A stretch of DNA of 64,000 bases. Origin: Gigaspora rosea (lineage: Eukaryota; Glomeromycota; Glomeromycetes; Diversisporales; Gigasporaceae). The translations under genes and the position numbers were made by a program. The stretch covers positions 415,612-479,611 of the forward strand of contig QKWP01000006.1 in NCBI GenBank assembly GCA_003550325.1, written 5' to 3'. Shown piece by piece: positions 48,584-58,025 of this stretch (positions are counted from its first letter, which is position 1; every line of letters starts with the position of its first letter). The notes beneath the pieces are model-generated. The model had not been told where the DNA came from. It saw only the letters and a program-made list of their open reading frames with translations, and did no database searches.

Positions 48584-49641
48584 TGTGAGGTTTCGATTTG
48601 CAGGGGTTTTCTATATAATCACTAATTACCTCTGTACTCAACTAAAACACTACTTAAGTACTAGTCAAGACTTCTAAACCTTGAACTGGTAGGCAGAAAG
48701 AGGCGTGGAAAGACTTGGTCCGGGTCTCAAGGTTCAGAGAGTCTTGTTACGGCAGAGTTGGAATTAAGATAAGTATATGGAATTTAATACGTCCTATTGT
48801 TCTTGTTTTTAGTTATCTTATTCTTTTACTAATCTTCGGGGTCTTCTTTCTTGTAGCTTATGGTATTCTACTGCTGGATTCTAATCGCTGCTTCTCATAA
48901 TGATGATCATGGGGAGTCACCGGAATCGGGGATACAGAGGCTCAATTTCAGAGATCGATGGTTAGTCTATAATGCAGGTCACGGGGTCGTTATTGTTCGA
49001 TATAAAGGTAATCACGGCAGTGATCAAGACTTGATTTATTATAAATACGATAAATTGGGTACTAATTCTCTTTCTACTTTCCAGATTCGATTAATAACGA
49101 TTTGGGGATTTTATTGAAAGTCACGGGGACAAGAAGATTTTGGAGATGAAAGATTGTAAAGAACGATAATTTCAGTTGGGCGGTATAAATAAGTATACAT
49201 TTTTATTTATAAAAAGAAAATGTTATAAAGGGAAATAAGCAGTTCTATAGCTAACACTTCTACTCTAATTTCGAAGGTTACTATCTGGAACTAACTAGAA
49301 CTATCCGAAAACTGTTCTGACTGAGTGAACTAAAACTGAACTAAACTATAATTCCCTTTAGTGGACTTACGGCCCTTATATACTTTTTTGTTACAGACTA
49401 AAAATCGATTCGATGGATTCAATCGAGTCTATGGACTCTTTCGACTCTATCGAGTCTTTCGACTCTATTGCGTCTTTCGACTCCATTGAGTCCATCAAGT
49501 CACACCCTTACTATAAATGGTAACGCTACAATGTAATATTTAAAAATAGAAAATATACATATATATAGAAATAAAAAAATAAAAATAGACATCGAGCACA
49601 GCCTCAACTTCCGGGTACATAAGTCAGATTTGCCCTTCACA
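48584..49641 (-). repeat. 5' LTR (element orientation)
   Basis: Partner of 42344-43400; ~1,058 bp, TG...CA ends, about 95% identical in the parts I compared. Short frames in both LTRs are shadows. Confidence 0.88.
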
Positions 49642-49645
49642 ATAT

Positions 49646-51450
49646 GCACAAAAATTTTAATTTAATATTAACCATTATTGCTTTGATTTTATATATGTAT
49701 ATATTACTTCATTTCTAGATGATTGTAAATACCAAAAATCATTCTCAAAGAACTGGCTTTATTGGCTTTAACTATTTTATCAGCTATGTGCAACTATATA
49801 TAAACTTATATAAATCACTTAATTATGAGTATAACGGCTTGTGTTGCTTCACTTACACTCAGCAATACCTACAGAGTTTACTTTGCTCACCATATAGTCA
49901 CTTGCTATGGCTGTTGCCTCCACTCCACTCCTATTTCCTAAGCCAATCCTAACCCTAACCCTAACCATAACCATCTCAATTATATCAAAAATTAAAGAAC
50001 ACAAAACCCTAATGTATGGTATGACAAACAAGTCAAATACAATGCAAGAAAATACTAAACTAACAACAGTAACACATCAAAAAGCGTAACAATAGTGATC
50101 TATTCTAAATCTGAAAGAATTAATGCTGCACAAGCATGCAACTAAAAGCAAAAAAAAAAGAGAAATGAATGCTTAGCCTTAGCTGCACCAGCAACAAACC
50201 AGACAATACACAAGACGAAAATACCCCAGTAGCGCATTATCAACGAAAGAGGCTTTAAACTAACAATGCTAAAGACAAAAAACCCAGGTAATATGCCAAA
50301 AGAATATGGATGACACCAACAATAGAAAAAAGTGAATGATGCCAAACTAAATAACGAAAGAAGAATAATTAGCGACAAAAAGAAACACCTATCAAAGCCA
50401 AATAAAAAAACATGAAACTAAACTACCAACATCGAAAGAAAAAACTGTGTCACAGGAATCCAAATTAGATGGCACCAATGATGAAAAGGAAAGCACTGAA
50501 CTGAAGACACCAATGACAAAAGGACTGGATGGCACCAACAACGAGAGAAGCACACAATAAAATGGATGATAATCTGAAACTAAAAAAATAACAAGAATAA
50601 ATATTAGTACTGTACTAAAATAATAAAAAAAAAGCAATAAATAAAAAAAAATCGAATAACTTATCTTTATACCTGCTCTGTGTAACCAGTGATCATCACC
50701 GCCGGTTATTTAAAGTAAATATCTTAAAAAAATATATTTAAAAAACTCCGGAATTTTTGTGTTGATAAATTAACAAATATGATTGGTCAATTTGCATATC
50801 AATATTTTCTATCGGGTCCCTCTTAATAAATGATCGGTAAAAATTTTAGCGTACAGTACGTACAGTACGTACAGTACTGTTCATATAGTACTGAACGTGG
50901 CACATCACCAGGGAGTACTGAATGAATTCTTTTATATTCTTACTAACTAGAGTAGGACTCACTATCTTATTATCTGTTATCAAAATTTTTGGTTAAAAAT
51001 TAATATTGAAAAGAAGATTTTAACACTTAAGAATGAAGACAAATTAAATAACAAAAAATTTATTATCGAAATTTAGCTATTTTTTAATTCCTCGAAATCT
51101 TTTTTTATTTGAATCTAAAAGAAGAAAAATATTAAGATTGTAAAAGTTATTTAAAATAGAAATAAGCAATCTAAGTTATATATATTATTTATTTGTTATA
51201 GTAAATTTCTTTAATAAATAATATTAGATAAAATTTTGTTGTCCTTACATTAAATCATAAATGAGTTGGAGTTTTAAATTAGTTTTGGAGATAAGAACTA
51301 TAATATAAAATTAAATATACAGTAATAGAGGTTAAAAAACCTTAACTTTTTTTGTGTGGTATAAAAAGATAAATAGTGGCTCAAAATAAGTTTTTCTAAA
51401 TATGTTGGATCAGATGCATTATTTTTTTTTGGTGAATTTGTTGGATTTGG
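49646..51450. other. Unassigned repeat-like DNA
   Basis: No gene supportable. 49948-49966 is a short CCTAACCCTAACCCTAACC run, too short for a telomere. 50140-50590 is an irregular repeat with words such as GATGGCACCAA. 50853-50885 repeats CGTACAGTA three times. Confidence 0.4.
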
Positions 51451-51456
51451 AGCATT

Positions 51457-51890
51457 TATGTAACGTTTGTGGCTCAGATCGAATCTTACGTGCCAATTAT
51501 TGTTAATGAAGTCACGAAAGTCGCAAAAGTCCAGTTAGTTCAATAATCCGATTAATCAATTAATTCAATTACCGGTAATTCAGTTAGTCAATTAATTCAA
51601 TCAATCCGATTCATCTTATTTAGTGAATTAAGATTTAGTAACAGGTAAACTTAGGGAATTAATTCAATTTATACCGCAGCATTGTAGAAACTATAAATAC
51701 GATGTCTTTTGGCATCATTAATTAAGCATTTCTGGGAAAAATTCAGTCGAGTTCAACGTAGAAATGGTTCGCTCTATTAATTATCGCCGACAAGCCAAAT
51801 TCGTATAAAGAATTAGTAGTTTACTCCCGTGATCCGTATTAAAGCCTCATGACGTGATACAATCTAACGCCATAATTGCTCAGGCGTTGC
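51457..51890 (+). mobile_element. Possible solo LTR fragment
   Basis: Starts TGTAACGTTTGTGGCTC, contains a TATAAATA-like promoter word (51692) and a region rich in AATTCAAT/AATTAATT repeats. The right end is not clear and no duplication or partner was found. Weak call. Confidence 0.28.
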
Positions 51891-54135
51891 CTACCACTAT
51901 TAGAGCATAGATTAATTAGTTTTTAGTGTGTTGTTTAGGTAGTATTAATATTGTGACACTCGTGAAACTCATAAGTTTTCGATTTCGATCCAGCCCAGCT
52001 ATTCTTAGTGGTTGGATTGTGCTCACTTTGTGATATATAAATAATGATTACATTGAAATAGAGTAAGTGATTCAATGTGATTAATATAATCGGTCCATCC
52101 AGTCTATCCTGATCCAAAGTCCACCGATCTTTAGATTGGAACGTGGTCTAGGACCGAATAGGACAGGTTAAGGCTAGATAAGTTGGACCGTAAATTGTGA
52201 TTTTCTAATTAAACTGTAGTCATCAAAAATTATACCTCTAAGAGAATAAGGTAACTGCACGATAACATAAAGTATAATCCCAATTTTACAGATAAAATGT
52301 GTTGAATTAAATTTTGTGCTCCGAAATTACAATATTTATGTGAGTTATATCATTTGAAATAATTCATATTTCAATAACTACAAAAAACCCCCCCCAACAT
52401 AAAATATTTCTGTTTTCAATTGTACAGTAACTTTTTATTTGATTTATTTGCTTATTCCTTGATTTTTTTTTTTTTTTTTTAGTGAATTATAGTGCCATTT
52501 GGAAACTAATTTTAAAGTGCAGCATTATGGTAGTCCGACCAATTTAAGCATATAATTCAATATAATTTAGCATCACCAAGGTAAAAACTTCAGTATCATG
52601 ATAGCGTAAAGTATTATCAAACTCGGTTTTCAATATACAAATCTATAAAATTCGATTTATTCTATAATCGTTCTCCGACAACCTACTTTTTTGGTCATAT
52701 TTTGAAATTTTTTGTATACATATTGATCTAAGGTGCTCTTAGACATCTCCTCAGTAGGTTAGCTGAACGATCCGATTAAAATTTAAGCCAAAAAAAAAAA
52801 AAACTGGAGCCACTACCAAATCCGAAATTGTTATTTGAACGAGAGTATTTATTTCACTCATTAACTCAATGCATTTTAAAGAAAAAAAAAAACAAGACAA
52901 TAATCGTTAATAAATATGGATCCATACAGTATTATGTTTATCAGTCAGGGAATATGTCAGACCTGTTGATATATGAGTGTTAGTTTATAATATAAATTAT
53001 AATAAAAACATCTAAACTTACTATAAACTTTAGCTGAGATCATTTTCAGCCTACATATTACCTTTTTTTCAAATTTTGGGATTAAGCATATCGAAAATAG
53101 TAGAATAAGGTTATTAAAAACACTTTGTTAAAATTTTGCAAATTTTGCAAATTTTCTTAATAAAATTTTTTTAAAAAATATTTGTAATTTTAAAACTGCA
53201 ATTATGATGCCCAATACTCACATAAAAGTACCAAACAATAAAAATAAAGAAAAACAAAGAAAACGAAAAAATCCACACAATACTATTGAGAAGGAGAGAT
53301 TCGTCATTGGGTTGGATCATCAGGTGTCATGTGTCCTTTCCCAAACATGACTGCCATGACTAGTGTTGTTGGTCGAAGTCTATTTTCAAATGGCGAAAGA
53401 CAAAACCTAAACGAAAAAAAAAAGATGAAAATCGTAACCTCTTGACGAACGTCGAAATCCTAGCGAATTATCGAAGCCCTGACGAAATTTTAAACTTTAA
53501 CGGAACCTCAAAATCCCTTAAACGCTGGCAAAACAGCTAAACAAAGTCACTTACAGCTGAGTTATTCATATCATATGTTTATTTGTTTATACAAAATCAG
53601 CTATTAAAAAATAGGTTGAGCATAAACTATATGCTTAAGGTTTTAATAATACGCTCTATAGTTTTTAATAACATAGTCATTGCATTTTCAAATGCATATA
53701 CCTGAAAACAATAGAGTATTTATTAGAAATTCTGACTTTTCATATGGATGAATTTTTTTTGATTTGGTGATTATTAAAAGTTAATGATAATTTTTCATAA
53801 ATTTCATAAATTTTTAAGCATAATCTCCAGTAAAATAGAATTGACTGCAAATTGCTTATAAAGACTCAGTCACAAAAAATAGAAAGTAGCTTACGTCATA
53901 ATTAAAGTGCAAAAACCAATAACGAAACTTTTTAAATAATAATTTATCATTATTGTGCTTCAGAGCTTTAACTATGATGTAAACTACTTTTTTTTTTGTG
54001 GCAATGCTAGGGCTGTTCATAATAAGCAATTCTTATTTTTTTCATATTGTGCAATATTTTACTGTTTTTCCATGTTTCGTTGGGGTGCGCAGTATACTAT
54101 GTAAATCAAAATTATATATGGATTCCTTATTTTTT

Positions 54136-54184
<49 letters not shown>

Positions 54185-54512
54185 ACCTCTTTTTACAGAG
54201 GACACCATGTAGGCGTACTTTAATCGATGATTTTAAGTATTATTAATATGATAAATGAACTACGTAATATATTTTTTATATATAAACTAGAAAGAAAATT
54301 TATATAATTAGACAATATGTCAATAAACAACTTTTTTAAAATATCGCACTAAGATCTAAAAAAAAGAATAAAAGAATAAGGTAAAGGATATAACTTTTTA
54401 TAATAAAACATATTAAACTGATATATAAACCAGCTACTGAGCTGAATAGTATTGTAATAATTCATATAGTATATAAAGACAAATTATCTTGTAGTAAATT
54501 TAATTTATCAAC
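51891..54512. other. Unassigned AT-rich DNA
   Basis: 52085-52200 has GGTCC/GGACC words like the MITE debris at 12567 and 15755. 53290-53560 is a less AT-rich patch with repeated CGAA-containing words (GACGAACGTCGAAATCC). 54138-54179 is a 42-nt T-run. No gene supported. Confidence 0.4.
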
Positions 54513-55105
54513 CTAAAATATGTATTGACCTATTTAAAATTAGAATTTTGAATAAAACATAATAAAACTTTATCATAGATACACCTACTGATGCCTAAAA
54601 ATCTATTAGAGTAATTTTATTAATAATGATTTAATTGTTATAATGATAATAAAAATTATACTTGCCACTGACGGATTTCTAATAAAATTTAAATATGGTT
54701 AATAAAAAAAGTTTCAAATTATTAAACAGAATAAAATTTTCTTATAAGTATAAATAAACATACACCCGTTATCATTCATTAACTATTTATTTTTAAAATA
54801 ATTTTATTAAAAATTAGTTTATGCTGTCAAGTATATTAACGACATATACTTACCACCTAATATCATTATAGTTTTTAAAAAATATAAAAATTTAAATATG
54901 GTTAATAATAAATTTTATTTTAAGATAATAAAATTTTGTACTTACAAGCTTATAAATTAACATAATTTTATTTTAGTATAATTTAATTAATAAATTTTAA
55001 TAAATAATAATATACTAACTATTTCCAAATGCTAGAATTAATAAAATATATATTTAATAAATTCATTTAAAAAATTTATTTATGTACTAAGTATGTACTT
55101 ACTAG
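54513..55105 (-). other. Micro-exon gene, 3' exons 25-32
   Basis: 25 55103-55105 CTA; 26 55016-55018 TTA; 27 54946-54948 CTT; 28 54854-54856 GTG; 29 54766-54782 (17 nt, TTAATGAATGATAACGG); 30 54666-54678 (13 nt, AAATCCGTCAGTG, GC donor); 31 54585-54594 (10 nt, GCATCAGTAG); 32 54513-54529 (ends TAG). 17+13 nt makes exactly ten codons. Exon 31 leaves phase 1, and exon 32 completes it (GQYIF then stop). Introns 28-31 are 71, 87, 71 and 55 nt; those before exons 29, 31 and 32 contain CTAAT and the one before exon 30 contains TTAAC. If exon 24 is used these exons are 3' UTR; their continuing open frame argues that a longer isoform exists or once existed. Confidence 0.52.
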
Positions 55106-57657
55106 CTAAAAATGTGCATTTAAAATAGGTTTAATTATAGCATAATATTAAAAATTATAGACCAATCAATAATTAGTAATAAATCTAAATATATTTACTT
55201 GCGATTTAGTAGTCCTGATATTTTAACAAATATTTTAATAATTTAATTAATAAATTTTTTTTGAGCTATTTAATTATACGTACCAACTAAAAATATAAAA
55301 TATGTTTAAATTATTTAATATACAAATTTGTTTAAATAGTTTGAAAAGCTTAATTTATATAAATATAAGAATTAAAATAATTATAAATAAATAATACAAG
55401 CTTTTTAAGTTATTTAATTAATTAGAATAAATTTTCTAATTAAATTTTTTTTACTATTTAAATATACAAATTTATATACGTATATAGCGTAATGAGCACT
55501 AAATTTTAAATTCGATGTGCGCTTTTACACAATTAATATAAATATGTATTTAATTATGTAACGCAAATTCTTTAAAATATTAAAAAGTTATGTGCCTTTT
55601 GCGCACAACTTCATATTTTTTCATGCGCACAAAAAAATTCACGTGGAACACGCATCGAATTTTTTTGCAGGTATATAATTTATTAATTTTATACTTAATA
55701 TCTAAAAATATGAATAAGTTAATTAAATAGAGCTTATAAATATTATAAATATTAACTGGATAAATTATTAATTTATGCTTACCAACTAATATATATTATT
55801 TATAAATTATTGTAAATTATAAATATTAAATACAGTATATAATTTTTAATTTCTATACTTACTGGCTAAATAAGAAATTGCAATTAACTGTTAAAAGTAC
55901 TTTATAAATAAACAATAATATAAATAATATATGTATGCTACTTACCATTACCTAGTAATTTGGAAATAATTTGATTAAAAACTAAATGAAGAGCTTTATT
56001 TAAGCATTTATACTTACCGCCTATAGCATTAAAAATATAAAATTAATTAAAATATATAGTTTAAATTAAAAAATATTAATATACCTACATACTAATATTT
56101 TAAATTATAAATTATTAGAATTAAAAATTTGATTTATTTCAAGGCAAATATAATGTAATCTTATTCTTACAATCTAATATCAGATATATGTATTGTGAAT
56201 TATAATTAGCCGAAATATAATTAAAAAATAAGAATTTTAGATGAAATTATAAATCTTATACTTACTAACTGTTAGATTAATAAGTTGCTTCGTTGTAAGT
56301 TACTAAGTGTTAATTGACAAACCTATTTCAATTACAAATAAGCTTTATACTCACTAGCTAAGAAGCATGTATTAGAGTGTGTAATAATAAAGTTTGGTTG
56401 TAAGTGTATAAAAAGCATCTACTTACAAACTAATAATTTGGCAGATTAGATTATGAGTTATAACTAATTAGAAAATTTTTATAAATTTTAATAAATACAC
56501 ATAAAAATTATTCTTACGTTCTAAGAATTCGCGTTGCCAATTATAAAAGCAAGTAAGAATAGTTTAAACAAAATTTGCGGTGATATAGAAAACGCATACT
56601 TACGCACTAGTAATTTGACAAAAGACCCATCATATAAAGTTATATTGTTAGTAATAAAAAATTATTAATCTGCTAACAATATTATACGCACCAGCTAAAA
56701 TGAATGTTATAAATCGATGAAATTAGATTAAAGCTATTATGAATGATTAATAATTTAATTAGTAACATATACTTATGCACTAATAGTATACGTAAATTAT
56801 TGAATTGTTTAAAAAATTTAATTAGGATTGCTAATAAAAATCCTAACCTACCTTCTAAAAACGAATGTTTGTAAGTTATATAAATATTGTAATTATATAT
56901 TTAAATAATTATTAAATAATCGTATGCTTACGGATTGCTGTTTATTTTAAGTAAAAATTTTTTTTCATTTTAAACTTTTGATGAAATATTATGTCTACAT
57001 TCTGTGAATAGATTATTTACTTACTGTTACCGCTAACTAATTATTTAATGAAATAATTTTTCAAAATTAATTAATGATTAATAGACGAGTTTTAAGTTTA
57101 ATTTGCAAAGAAATAATAATCATTTGCTTACCGACCCCTGGACTACCTAATTATTTTGTCATTTATTAATAGTTAATAGAGAAGTTTTAAGTCATTAATA
57201 TTTATAACCTGTGTGCATAAGTGTTAAAGAACATATGCAATGGTTATATACCTACGGCTGCCCCTTCAGCTAATTATTTAACAAAAATTTTATTTTTTAT
57301 AGTTAATAAAGATGATTATTAAGTCATTAACTAAGCTTTATAATATTATAAATTTTCATGATTTAAAACATAACCAACCTCCTAATTAATTTCAATATAA
57401 TGATTTCAATATTGATAATTTAACAAAATAGCTTCATGATTTAAAACATAACCTACCGCCTAATTAATTTGAATATTATGATTTCAATATTAATATTTTA
57501 ACAAAATAGTTTACAAAAGGTGTTAGTAAGTTTTTGAGAGCCAAACAGTGCTTTGCATAGAGACGTTATACACACTATCAGCGAGAGGAATTGCCATAGT
57601 AATTGTTGGAAGAATGATTAAACTAATAATGAAAACGAAAGAAAATTTTGACAGCAT
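54513..57657 (-). CDS. Putative micro-exon gene for a small secreted/membrane peptide (~32 exons)
   Basis: Exon 1 starts at ATG 57657 and encodes a signal peptide (MLSKFSFVFIISLIILP, likely cut after TMA, residue 22). About 31 further exons of 3-17 nt follow at 55-116-bp spacing (one gap of 412 bp). Each has an upstream acceptor (mostly TTAG or ACAG) and a donor close to GTAAGTAT. Most introns carry a CTAAT/CTAAC/TTAAT branch-like word. Exon 1 ends in phase 1 (1 nt over); exons 2-4 (3+3+14 nt) restore phase 0, and nearly all later exons are multiples of 3. Joining every exon gives 64 aa ending at TAA in exon 24. Skipping exon 24 gives 84 aa ending at TAG 54513-54515, with a hydrophobic stretch (about NFLLIYAVMPL onward) then NDNGNPSV. 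Family unknown. Caveats: no RNA evidence, and the exon 1 donor must be GTGTGTAT, because GTGTATAA two bases on would lead to an early stop. Sequence signals seen; gene function inferred. Confidence 0.6.
55203..56854 (-). other. Micro-exon gene, single-codon exon block 8-24
   Basis: 8 56852-56854 AAG; 9 56777-56779 TGC; 10 56692-56694 CTG; 11 56604-56606 TGC; 12 56518-56520 AAC; 13 56427-56429 TTT; 14 56355-56357 CTA; 15 56266-56268 TTA; 16 56171-56173 ATT; 17 56089-56091 TAT; 18 56018-56020 GCG; 19 55946-55951 GTAATG; 20 55863-55865 CCA; 21 55783-55785 TTG; 22 55699-55701 ATA; 23 55284-55286 TTG; 24 55203-55214 GACTACTAAATC. Introns are mostly 66-92 nt. Exon 9 (donor ATAAGTAT) and exon 22 (donor TTAAGTAT) have lost the G of GT and may be skipped, each costing one codon without a frame change. 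Exon 24 has a GC donor (GCAAGTAA) and an in-frame TAA. Confidence 0.58.
55480..55675. mobile_element. Small repeat insertion inside intron 22
   Basis: The intron between exons 22 and 23 is 412 nt, versus ~80 for its neighbours. The excess is a block with inverted AATTCGATG/CATCGAATT words and GCGCAC/GTGCGC motifs, framed by TATATA on both sides. Probably a MITE; exact ends uncertain. Confidence 0.45.
56932..57657 (-). other. Micro-exon gene, 5' exons 1-7
   Basis: Exon coordinates (plus numbering, read right to left): 1 57576-57657 (82 nt); 2 57457-57459 GCG; 3 57379-57381 GAG; 4 57256-57269 (14 nt, CTGAAGGGGCAGCC); 5 57132-57146 (15 nt, GTAGTCCAGGGGTCG); 6 57025-57036 (12 nt, TTAGCGGTAACA); 7 56932-56937 CAATCC. 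Introns 1-6 are 116, 75, 109, 109, 95 and 87 nt. Donors: GTGTGTAT, GTAGGTTA, GTTGGTTA, GTAGGTAT, GTAAGCAA, GTAAGTAA, GTAAGCAT. The exons read S-GAEGAA-VVQGS-LAVT-QS after the signal peptide and stand out from the introns by being GC-rich. If intron 1 is retained the frame stops 17 codons later, giving a 44-aa secreted peptide. Confidence 0.6.
57357..57510. repeat. 78-bp tandem duplication of a micro-exon plus intron
   Basis: CATGATTTAAAACATAACC starts at 57357 and 57435. Each 78-bp copy contains one 3-nt exon (GAG or GCG) with its donor and acceptor. This shows directly how exon-intron units can be added. Confidence 0.85.
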
Positions 57658-57712
57658 TGAGACAAATTTTTTTTTAGAAATTTTGAATTTGCTACAATAG
57701 CGAAGAAAGAAC

Positions 57713-57723
57713 TATATATAATA
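57713..57723 (-). promoter_or_regulatory. TATA-like promoter element of the micro-exon gene
   Basis: TATTATATATA on the minus strand about 57 nt upstream of the ATG at 57657; a second TATAAATA-like word lies further upstream (about 57737-57745). Position fits a short-leader transcript, but AT-rich DNA makes chance matches likely. Confidence 0.35.
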
Positions 57724-57839
57724 AGCTCCTACTATTTATAATCAAAAGTTAATAGCTATCGTATTTGGCTTCACATTTGCATATCGATTATGCTGTACTG
57801 AAACATAAATAAGAAGCCTGATACATTAACGTTTAAACA

Positions 57840-58020
57840 AAAAGCCTCCTACATAGAGATAATCCTGGCTCAAGTTGGCTTGGCTCAGCTCAAAAAGCCA
57901 CCCAAGCCCAGTCTTGCTGACTCGAAAATGGAACCCCACTGGGCATTCGGATTTTTCCATGTTCCATGGTTCCAATAAGAAGTCCCACTGAACGATTTTT
58001 TCACTGGAACCATATATTAT
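57840..58020. mobile_element. GC-richer repeat fragment
   Basis: Words such as GGCTTGGCTCAGCTC and GGAACCCCACTGGGCATTC with inverted partners (GTTCCAGTG / CACTGGAAC) mark a MITE fragment. The 66-aa minus-strand frame across it is a by-product. Confidence 0.35.
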
Positions 58021-58025
58021 TGACA

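Larger units (their letters stand above)
42344..49641 (-). mobile_element. LTR retroelement carrying a captured host gene fragment
   Basis: Two direct terminal repeats (42344-43400 and 48584-49641, ~1,057 bp) bracket a 5.2-kb interior. ATAT occurs on both outer sides as a 4-bp target duplication. The element reads on the minus strand. Next to the right-hand LTR a TGGTGGTGACT primer-binding-like site fits the 3' end of a tRNA; next to the left-hand LTR AAGAGTGGGAGAG is the polypurine tract. The interior has a gag-like zinc-knuckle frame, then Sel1-repeat host sequence, then non-coding repeats and a nested MITE. I find no protease, RT or integrase, so it looks non-autonomous. LTRs differ at about 5% over the first 180 bp by eye, so it is of moderate age. 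The coding part looks broken (a few breaks). Confidence 0.85.

Noticed and set aside
49948-49966. Telomere repeat (CCCTAA)
   Set aside because: Only about three units, not at a sequence end and with no flanking telomeric sequence; chance or a small interstitial relic.
54580-57490. Reading the ACTTACC-CTAAT array as a plain satellite
   Set aside because: Spacers between the motifs are mostly unrelated in sequence and vary in length, whereas the 14-18-bp core matches acceptor plus donor consensus on the minus strand and keeps a reading frame from a signal-peptide exon. A decayed satellite remains the main alternative if RNA support is absent.
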